Below are positions 53,731 through 60,317 of a stretch of 64,000 bases of DNA, one piece after another (position 1 is the first letter of the stretch; every line of letters begins with the position of its first letter). Source of the stretch: CAVWUA01 sp963758025 (GTDB taxonomy: Bacteria > Planctomycetota > Planctomycetia > Isosphaerales > Isosphaeraceae); the NCBI GenBank assembly GCA_963758025.1, contig CAVWUA010000004.1, positions 62,001-126,000 on the forward strand, in the 5' to 3' direction. Both the position numbers and the translations under genes were made by a program. The notes beneath the pieces are model-generated. The model was not told the DNA's origin, made no database searches, and saw only the letters and a list, made by a program, of their open reading frames with translations.

Positions 53731-54720
53731 ATGTGGAAATGCTCAAAATGCGGAACCTCCGTCGAACGACAGTTCGACGTCTGCTGGATGTGCGGTACGT
53801 CGATCGACGGCGTTGAGGACCCGAGCTTCGTGGCGGAGGTGGACCCCGGCGACGAGGTGGACACCCAGGAATTCCCCACGCGGCTTGAAATCGAGTCACC
53901 CCTGTTCGACCCGGAACTGGATACCCCGATCGTCGCCCCCGCGTATGAGTGGGGGCTTGAGACGGAGGAACTCCCCCCGCCGCCTCAGGATGTGGTCGTC
54001 TGCTACACGACCCCCAGCCTGACCGAGGCGACCTTCCTGGCCGACTGCCTGCGGAACGAGGGGATTCTCGCCGAGGTTCACGACCGGAACCTCGGCAGCG
54101 CCATCGCGGGGATCGGCATGGTTCCGGTCCAGATCGCCGTTTTATCGGATGATCTTCCCCGCGCGCGGCAATGGCTGGCACAATATGAGGACGACCGGCG
54201 GGCCCGCCGACAACAACAGGCGGCGCGAGGCCGCCAACGCGATGAACTTGACGACGACCCGGAGGACGCTTCGATGTGGACCTGTCCGAAATGCGGCTCG
54301 AAGGTGGACCCCTCGTTCGAGGTCTGCTGGAAGTGCGGCACGACCCCCGAAGGGGTGGAAGACCCCACCTTCGTCTCGGCTGACGAGGCGCCGCCGATCG
54401 AGGACCCGAACTACGACCCGGTCTCCCAGCCGACCGTCGTGACGATCCCCGGCGGCACCCCGATCACCGGCGAGCACGCGATGGACGTCGTCGAGTGCTA
54501 CCAGGCGTTGAGCCTGATGGAGGCCAAGTTCCTCACCGACCAGCTCAACGAGCAAGGCATCCGCGCCCTCTGCGACCAGCAAGACTTCCAGGACTTCATC
54601 GGCCCCTGGGACGGCAACCCCCGCGTCTTCTGCCGCGCCGAGGACTACGCCAAAGCCCGCCAATGGCTCAAGGAGTACGAACAGCGCCGCGCCGAGCACG
54701 GCCACGGCCCGACGGGGTGA
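53731..54720 (+). CDS. Duplicated zinc-ribbon plus DUF2007-like protein
   Basis: 329 residues. Two halves repeat the same plan. Half one has MWKCSKCGTSVERQFDVCWMCGTSIDGVEDPSF and then VVVCYTTPSLTEATFLADCLRNEGI. Half two has MWTCPKCGSKVDPSFEVCWKCGTTPEGVEDPTF and then VVECYQALSLMEAKFLTDQLNEQGI. Each zinc ribbon has four cysteines (CxxC twice), and each second part matches the DUF2007 'putative signal transducing' fold. The linker is acidic. Function unknown; metal and a small ligand or peptide are probably bound. GGAG lies before the ATG at 53731. It follows chdC by 40 bases. Confidence 0.8.
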   Translation: MWKCSKCGTSVERQFDVCWMCGTSIDGVEDPSFVAEVDPGDEVDTQEFPTRLEIESPLFDPELDTPIVAPAYEWGLETEELPPPPQDVVVCYTTPSLTEATFLADCLRNEGILAEVHDRNLGSAIAGIGMVPVQIAVLSDDLPRARQWLAQYEDDRRARRQQQAARGRQRDELDDDPEDASMWTCPKCGSKVDPSFEVCWKCGTTPEGVEDPTFVSADEAPPIEDPNYDPVSQPTVVTIPGGTPITGEHAMDVVECYQALSLMEAKFLTDQLNEQGIRALCDQQDFQDFIGPWDGNPRVFCRAEDYAKARQWLKEYEQRRAEHGHGPTG

Positions 54721-54749
54721 GTGGCGAAGCGAGGAGCCCCAAGTCATTG

Positions 54750-54806
54750 TAGGGTGGGCACCGCCCACCATCGATAAATTTTGGATGGTGGGCGGTGCCC
54801 ACCCTA
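54750..54806. repeat. Palindromic repeat, GTAGGGTGGGCACC family (second copy)
   Basis: Arms 54750-54772 and 54784-54806 are perfect 23-base reverse complements around an 11-base AT-rich loop. The arm differs from the copy at 38286-38345 only at its ends and loop. Confidence 0.88.
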
Positions 54807-54886
54807 GATGGCTGATCCTCTGACATGAGCCGTCGTGAAAAGCCGCCAGAGCCCACCGACCGGGGGCATCGTAGGACAGGAATCCT

Positions 54887-54948
54887 GTAGGGTGCGTCAC
54901 TTGGACGCACCATCATATTGGGAGGTGCGTCCAAGTGACGCACCCTAC
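54887..54948. repeat. Palindromic repeat, GTAGGGTGCGTC family
   Basis: Arms 54887-54911 and 54924-54948 are perfect 25-base reverse complements with a 12-base loop. The first seven bases (GTAGGGT) match the other repeat family but the inner part (GCGTCACTTGGACGCACC) differs. Confidence 0.88.
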
Positions 54949-55034
54949 TCCATTCCATAATGCGAAGCGAAGGCTCTATCGGGCCAAGGCCCTCGAACAA
55001 GACTGCTTGGAGTTCGGTCCGGATGCGGGGGCAC

Positions 55035-55098
55035 CGTAGGGCATGAACCCCATTGGACACACCAATATGAGGAAGGTGCGTCAGAGTGACGCACCCTG
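55035..55098. repeat. Degenerate GTAGGGTGCGTC-type repeat
   Basis: A worn left part (GTAGGGCATG near 55036) and an intact inner palindrome GGTGCGTC-AGAG-TGACGCACC (55075-55095). A further short piece, AAGGTGCGTC, touches the start codon of the next gene at about 55145-55154. Confidence 0.6.
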
Positions 55099-55154
55099 GA
55101 AACCACGAAGTCGATCAAATTAATTAATGCTTCATTGTCGAATGAAGGTGCGTC

Positions 55155-57338
55155 ATGACTATCGCCAAAATCCATGGTGCGGAATATCCGCTTCGCAAAA
55201 TTTTTAGTAATGATTTTAACTTTAGGATTCCCCTCTACCAACGTCCCTACGCATGGACGACAGAGCAGGCAGGAGAATTGCTGGACGACCTGATATCGTT
55301 CATTGGTTCGGACTCCCGATTAGGAATCGACGACCTGAGTCCATATTTTCTCGGCAGTATCGTGCTTATTAAGGGGGAGAGCCAGCCAGACGCAGAGGTG
55401 GTGGACGGGCAACAGCGGCTCACGACATTGACGATTCTGCTTGCGGCTTTGCGGCAAACGATCACGACCCCGGAGTATGCCGGTGGCATGACCGACTACC
55501 TCTACCAGGAGGGGAAGCCGCTCGAAGGTACGGCGAACCGCTATCGGCTCAGTCTGCGGGAACGGGATGCGGACTTCTTCCGCACTAACATCCAAGATGC
55601 GGGTCGGATCTTTAACCTCAGGAAGCTGAACCCCGGGCAGCTATCGGATAGCCAGCGGAACATCCGAGCCAACGCAATCCTCTTTCTGGACAAGTTGTCG
55701 ACATTGCAGGAGGATCAACGGGTCCGACTGGCTCAGTTCATTGTGAAGAATTGTTTGTTGGTCGTTGTCTCTACGCCGGATCTCGACTCTGCTTACCGCA
55801 TCTTTTCGATTCTCAACGACCGGGGCCTCGATCTCTCGCACTCGGACATCTTGAAGTCGGAAGTCATCGGTCGCATTCCACCGCAGGAGCAGGAGGAATT
55901 CAACGACAAGTGGGAGGATGCCGAGGAAGAACTTGGACGAGATTCGTTCAGTGATCTTTTCGCCCACACACGAATGATCTTTCGGAAGGCCAAGGCGAAA
56001 GAGACGATCCTGAAAGAATTTCGGGAGTTTGTCGTTAAGCAGGTAGGTAACGCCAGAGATCTCATCAACGACGTGCTGATTCCCTTTGCCGACGCATTCG
56101 CAACGATCCAGAAGGCGAACTACGAAAGCACTGCCGGTGCCGAACAGGTCAACCAGATGTTGAAGTGGCTTGGCCGCATCGACAACACCGATTGGATTCC
56201 CCCGGCGATCATGTATTTCGCCCGCAACAAATCCGACTCTAGGGTCCTCTACCGATTCCTCACTGATCTTGAACGGTTAGCTGCTTTTTTGATGGTCTGT
56301 CGATACGGGATTAACGAGCGGATCGAGCGTTACGGAAAGGTGATCGACGTCATCGAGAAGGACGCTGATCTCTACGCCGATGGCTCTCCATTGCAGTTGT
56401 CCGAAGCGGAATGTCGCCTGTTCGTGAAAGAACTCAATGGCGACATCTACCGACAGGTGCCCAAGCGAAGGCTCTACATCCTGCTCCGTCTGGACTCGGC
56501 TCTGTCGGACGGAAGCGCCACCTACGATCACGGCATCATCTCCATCGAGCATGTCTTACCGCAGAATCCCCATGCTGATAGCAAATGGTATGAATGGTTT
56601 CCTGACCAAGACCTGCGGGACCGCTGGGTGCATCGGCTGGGCAACCTCCTGCTGCTCAACCACAAGAAGAACAGTAGCGCCAGTAATTATGAGTTTGAAA
56701 AGAAAAAGAAGTCGTACTTCATGAAGGGCGGAGTCTCACCATTCCCGCTCACGACGCAGGCCGTCAGCGAGACGGGATGGACGGTGGCTGTTCTCGAACG
56801 GCGACAGAAAGAACTTCTCGACAAATTGAAACAGACGTGGCGAGTCAACGTCGAAACCCCTGTCGATGAGCCGGTCGAGGAAACCGAAGCCGTGAACGAA
56901 GCCGACGACAGCAGGTCAAGTTTTCACGTCGAGATGGTGCCGTCGCTGGAGCAACGATTCGGAAAGAAGTTCATCAACCAATCACGCTCACTCTGGGTTG
57001 CCGACGATGGATCCATCCTCGTCTCGTGTCAGGTCTCGAAGGAGTACAAGCGGAGTGACTCCCAATTCTGGTTCGGCCTCATCCGTACGACGAAGGAAGC
57101 GTTGGAGGCTCATCGGGTTGGCTACTGCGCCTTCGGGCTTGGCTCTGCCCAGAAAGTGCTGGTGATGCCGTTCGATCGCTTGGCCGATTACCTTCCCGCC
57201 ATGTACTCCTCCAATGAGGATAATGGGGTTGTTCGCCACTGGCATATTTGTTTTCGCGAAATTGTAAATAAGATCGAACTCATCATGCCACCTAACGAGA
57301 CGAATGTAGATGTCACAGAGTTTCTACTCCGGATGTAA
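55155..57338 (+). CDS. GmrSD-type defence protein (DUF262 + DUF1524)
   Basis: 727 residues, intact. The N-terminal DUF262 part has IPLYQRPYAWTTEQAGELLDDL and VDGQQRLTTLTILLAAL, the ParB-like nucleotide-using core. The middle is helical. The C-terminal DUF1524 HNH-like nuclease has ISIEHVLPQNP (from residue about 461) and RLGNLLLLNHKKNSSASN. GmrSD proteins are type IV restriction enzymes against modified phage DNA. A further 150 residues after the nuclease are not recognised. The base composition is visibly lower in GC than the flanks, which fits horizontal arrival. Palindromic repeats lie just upstream. Confidence 0.85.
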   Translation: MTIAKIHGAEYPLRKIFSNDFNFRIPLYQRPYAWTTEQAGELLDDLISFIGSDSRLGIDDLSPYFLGSIVLIKGESQPDAEVVDGQQRLTTLTILLAALRQTITTPEYAGGMTDYLYQEGKPLEGTANRYRLSLRERDADFFRTNIQDAGRIFNLRKLNPGQLSDSQRNIRANAILFLDKLSTLQEDQRVRLAQFIVKNCLLVVVSTPDLDSAYRIFSILNDRGLDLSHSDILKSEVIGRIPPQEQEEFNDKWEDAEEELGRDSFSDLFAHTRMIFRKAKAKETILKEFREFVVKQVGNARDLINDVLIPFADAFATIQKANYESTAGAEQVNQMLKWLGRIDNTDWIPPAIMYFARNKSDSRVLYRFLTDLERLAAFLMVCRYGINERIERYGKVIDVIEKDADLYADGSPLQLSEAECRLFVKELNGDIYRQVPKRRLYILLRLDSALSDGSATYDHGIISIEHVLPQNPHADSKWYEWFPDQDLRDRWVHRLGNLLLLNHKKNSSASNYEFEKKKKSYFMKGGVSPFPLTTQAVSETGWTVAVLERRQKELLDKLKQTWRVNVETPVDEPVEETEAVNEADDSRSSFHVEMVPSLEQRFGKKFINQSRSLWVADDGSILVSCQVSKEYKRSDSQFWFGLIRTTKEALEAHRVGYCAFGLGSAQKVLVMPFDRLADYLPAMYSSNEDNGVVRHWHICFREIVNKIELIMPPNETNVDVTEFLLRM

Positions 57339-57381
57339 GCAAGAAAGATTGCTTTCGGCGCGGTGGCGCGAGCAAATCCCG

Positions 57382-57552
57382 ATGCATGAGATCTGGGACA
57401 GCATCGCCGCCGAGCCGGGCCGCACTCACTTGACGGCCGCCCAGGAGCGGGAGTTGGAACGCCGGTTGGCCGAGCACGAAGCCGATCCGGGGGACGTGGT
57501 TCCCTGGGAGGAGGTCAAGGCCCAAGCCCTGACGCGGTTCCAGCAGCCATGA
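57382..57552 (+). CDS. Truncated addiction-module antitoxin (TIGR02574-like)
   Basis: 56 residues: HEIWDSIAAEPGRTHLTAAQERELERRLAEHEADPGDVVPWEEVKAQAL. This is the second half of a small antitoxin family whose first 15-20 residues (LPxEERxxLVxEIWDSI) are missing. An ATG at 57310 inside the previous gene would add unrelated residues, so the gene probably lost its front. It is followed, with ATGA overlap, by a toxin remnant. Confidence 0.65.
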   Translation: MHEIWDSIAAEPGRTHLTAAQERELERRLAEHEADPGDVVPWEEVKAQALTRFQQP

Positions 57553-57593
57553 ACCGGCCTATGGTCCTCCGCCGGCAGGCACGCCTCGCCTGA
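57549..57593 (+). pseudogene. ParE-like toxin remnant
   Basis: Only 14 codons, MNRPMVLRRQARLA, before a TGA. The start matches how ParE-type toxins open (xVVLRPxARxEF) after TIGR02574 antitoxins, and its ATG overlaps the antitoxin stop. No continuation is found in any frame downstream. Confidence 0.5.
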
Positions 57594-57639
57594 CTGGACG
57601 ATACTGGACTTTGCCAGTGCCTCCCGACGGGAGAGAAAC

Positions 57640-58206
57640 ATGGATGTTCGCCGCATACGCCTGTCATTGTGGATTCTTGGTGGCGTTGTGCTCACCCTTA
57701 CGCTCCTGGGGGTGTGGCATCTGTTCAGCCATCGCAGCCTCACGCCGATGGAAAAACGGCTTGTCGGTGCATGGAGCTTTCCACGGCCAGGGGACCCGAG
57801 CACCCTGCACGTTTACCGCTTCCGTGATGACGGCCGTGTGGTCGAGGAGCATTACTATCTCACGTCCGCCACTCCGACGACTCCAAGGCTCAGGATGCAT
57901 GGGGTCTGGCGGATCGAGAGCGATGGTCGCCTGGTCGTCGAACGGCCGGAGGGAATGGATGGGGCCATGGTGGAAGTCTCTCGTCAGATCCGAAACTTCG
58001 GCGGCGACCAGAAATACGACCATCCCCTCCTCCGTCGCACCTACAAACTGATAACGGCCGATGCCACTCGGTTGACGTTCCGTCACAGACGTCTTTTGGA
58101 TTCTGGCCAGTACGAAGAAGCCGAACTGATGATGGTACCCTCAACGCGACGGAGGTCGCCTCGGAGCCGCTCACGCTCCGAGCTTCCAACAGTCGCCCGC
58201 GTGTGA
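57640..58206 (+). CDS. Membrane-anchored protein of unknown function
   Basis: 188 residues. One membrane segment (about 8-28) is followed by an external beta-rich part with LTPMEKRLVGAWSFP, VYRFRDDGRVVEEHYY and HGVWRIESDGRLVVER. These look like a lipocalin-type or META-like barrel that checks chain length by repeated DGR turns. The C-terminus is a basic SR-rich tail that may be disordered. It is not assigned to a family. The frame is intact. Confidence 0.62.
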   Translation: MDVRRIRLSLWILGGVVLTLTLLGVWHLFSHRSLTPMEKRLVGAWSFPRPGDPSTLHVYRFRDDGRVVEEHYYLTSATPTTPRLRMHGVWRIESDGRLVVERPEGMDGAMVEVSRQIRNFGGDQKYDHPLLRRTYKLITADATRLTFRHRRLLDSGQYEEAELMMVPSTRRRSPRSRSRSELPTVARV

Positions 58207-58298
58207 CGTTCCGGCTTGATGAGCCGGGTCGCCCCGACGGATTCAATATTCGGCCGGCTTGACCCTTGATCAAAATTCCTATACGATACTTGTACTTG

Positions 58299-58375
58299 AG
58301 CGCTCAGGGCGGGCGCTGGAGTGATCGGCTATGATGGCCCCGCTGTGCGAATCATCGCATGGCCGGGGTTTTTTT
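58299..58375 (+). promoter_or_regulatory. Structured leader with terminator-like hairpin before the stress-protein genes (copy B)
   Basis: Hairpin 1 pairs AGCGC (58299-58303) with GCGCT (58313-58317), nine-base loop. After a nine-base linker comes GGCTATGATGGCCCCG (58327-58342). Hairpin 2 pairs CCCCG with CGGGG and GTGCGA with TCGCAT, followed by seven T (58369-58375). It lies 184 bases before the first universal stress protein. It matches copy A (2491-2567) in order, loop length and the conserved block, while the hairpin 1 stems differ by paired changes. Confidence 0.65.
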
Positions 58376-58559
58376 ACGCGCCTCGGCCTTGAGATGATCC
58401 TCTGTCTCGATCCTGTTTCACCTCCGGTGTCGTCGTTCATGATCCGGACGTTGGACGCGGGCGAGACATGGCCCGGGGCGCGGCTTGAGGATTTTCCTCG
58501 CCGCCCTCGGGTTTCGCAGCGGACTTCGTACACCCTTTTCTCAATGAGGAGTACGTCTC

Positions 58560-59390
58560 ATGCTGCGCAGCATGCTCGTGGGGCTCGATGGAACGGCCGA
58601 TTGTGATGCCGCACTGGAACTGGCCATCCGCTGGTCGAGAGAAACCCAGGCTCTGGTGGTCGGATTGGGGGTCATTGACGAACCAGGCATTCATGGTTCG
58701 GAGGAGATGCTGGTTGGCGAGGTCTATTTCCAGAAACTCAATGAGAGTCTCGCGACCGAGGCCCGGCATCAGGTGGAGCATTCTCTGAGTCGTTACGCAA
58801 GACGTTGCGCGGAAGCTGGGGTTCCCTTCAAGGAACTGGAGGACGTCGGTGCGCCTTACTCCCAGATCTTGAAGGAAGCTCAACGTTACGACCTGATTCT
58901 TCTCGGCCAGGAAACCCACTTCCAGTATGGCTGGAAGGATCTGCCGGACGGCACCATCGGCAAGGTCCTGTCCGAAAGTTCACGCCCCGTCGTCGCGGTT
59001 CCTGACGTGCTGGAAGAAGGGACGTCGGTGCTGATCGCCTACGACGGCAGTCTGCAAGCGGCACGTGCCTTGTATGCATTCGAGGCCTCGGGACTTGGCC
59101 TGAATCGCTCCGTGGAAATCATGAGCGTCGGTCAAGACTATAAAGACGCAGCCCGCAACGCCGATCGCGCGGTCGAGTTCCTCCGGTTCCACAACATCCA
59201 GGCGTCGTCCCATGTGATTCATTCGACGGCTGCTCCTGGAGGGTTGATTCTGGATCGGGTCCGGCAGCAGAATATCGGTCTGCTGGTGATGGGGGCTTAC
59301 GGCCAACCGATTCTGAAGGAGTTCTTCCTTGGTTCGGTGACTCGAACCGTGATGAAGGAGAGCCCGGTTCCGGTGTTCCTGTATCATTGA
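58560..59390 (+). CDS. Universal stress protein with two UspA domains
   Basis: 276 residues, intact. Domain 1 starts MLVGLDGTADCDAALELAIRW and ends LSESSRPVVAVPDV. Domain 2 starts SVLIAYDGSLQAARALYAF and ends LLVMGAYGQPILKEFFLGSVTRTVMKESPVPVFLYH, with the ATP-loop pattern GxxG(9)GS/T. Such tandem UspA proteins bind ATP and respond to starvation or lack of oxygen. GAGGAG lies before the ATG. The leader at 58299-58375 is upstream, and a paralogue follows after 31 bases. Confidence 0.9.
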   Translation: MLRSMLVGLDGTADCDAALELAIRWSRETQALVVGLGVIDEPGIHGSEEMLVGEVYFQKLNESLATEARHQVEHSLSRYARRCAEAGVPFKELEDVGAPYSQILKEAQRYDLILLGQETHFQYGWKDLPDGTIGKVLSESSRPVVAVPDVLEEGTSVLIAYDGSLQAARALYAFEASGLGLNRSVEIMSVGQDYKDAARNADRAVEFLRFHNIQASSHVIHSTAAPGGLILDRVRQQNIGLLVMGAYGQPILKEFFLGSVTRTVMKESPVPVFLYH

Positions 59391-59421
59391 CCCATCCCCC
59401 GTGGGCAAGAGGAGGATCGCG

Positions 59422-60252
59422 ATGCTGCGTACGATGCTGGTGGGGCTCGACGGCTCCGCGGATAGCGAGGCCGCGCTGGATCTGGGTCTTCGATGGGCCA
59501 AGCGGCTGGACGCCATGCTGGTGGGTATGGGGATCATCGACGAACCGGAGATCTGTGAGCCGGAACCGGTGCCTCTTGGCGGTGGCTATTACAAGGCCCG
59601 CAGGGACCAGGTTCTGCTGAACGAGGCACGTCGTAAGGCGGACGAAATCCTCGGCCGGTTCGGGGTCCGTTGCGCCGAGGCCGGGGTCGCCTGCAAGGAA
59701 CTGGAAGAAGTCGGCCTGCCCGCGGAGGAGATCGTTACCGAAGCCCAGCGGTTCGACCTGATCCTGCTCGGCCAGAAGACCCATTTCTCCCCGGATGGCC
59801 CGGAAGCGGGCGACCAAACGTTGAGCCGCGTTCTCAGCAGGAGCCCACGCCCGGTGGTCGCGGTGCCACGAACGCTGACCGAGGGGGAGTCGGTCGTGAT
59901 CGCCTTCGATGGCAGTCTTCAAGCCGCGCGGGCCTTGCATTTGTTCGAGGCGTCGGGCCTCGGAAACGACCGCAAGGTCCACATTGTCAGCGTCTCGAAG
60001 GAGAAGCCGCTCGCCGCCCGTCATGCGGAACGTGCCGCCGACTTTTTGCGGGCGCACGAGATTTCTGTGCAGAGTCATCCCGTGGATTCTTCGGATCCCG
60101 CATCGGCTCTTCTCGAGGCAATCGGAACGTTCCATGCCGAGCTTCTCGTCATGGGGGCTTACGGACAGGCATCCTGGCGTGAATTTTTCCTCGGTTCCGT
60201 GACCCGTACCCTTCTCAAGGAGTCCCCGGTGCCCCTGTTCCTGTACCACTGA
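59422..60252 (+). CDS. Universal stress protein with two UspA domains (second copy)
   Basis: 276 residues from the ATG at 59422, which has GAGGAGG before it. It is a clear paralogue of the gene before it (MLRTMLVGLDGSADSEAALDL, SVVIAFDGSLQAARALHLF, LLVMGAYGQASWREFFLGSVTRTLLKESPVPLFLYH) and the same length. Domain 2 keeps the ATP loop GAYGQ-N9-GSVT. The pair arose by tandem duplication and may form mixed dimers. It is followed by a P-type ATPase after 65 bases. Confidence 0.9.
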   Translation: MLRTMLVGLDGSADSEAALDLGLRWAKRLDAMLVGMGIIDEPEICEPEPVPLGGGYYKARRDQVLLNEARRKADEILGRFGVRCAEAGVACKELEEVGLPAEEIVTEAQRFDLILLGQKTHFSPDGPEAGDQTLSRVLSRSPRPVVAVPRTLTEGESVVIAFDGSLQAARALHLFEASGLGNDRKVHIVSVSKEKPLAARHAERAADFLRAHEISVQSHPVDSSDPASALLEAIGTFHAELLVMGAYGQASWREFFLGSVTRTLLKESPVPLFLYH

Positions 60253-60317
60253 TTCGCCGCTTCTCGGTGCTTTCCCCCCCCCTCTTTTTTGACCATGAAG
60301 TGGCGAGAGAGTTGACG

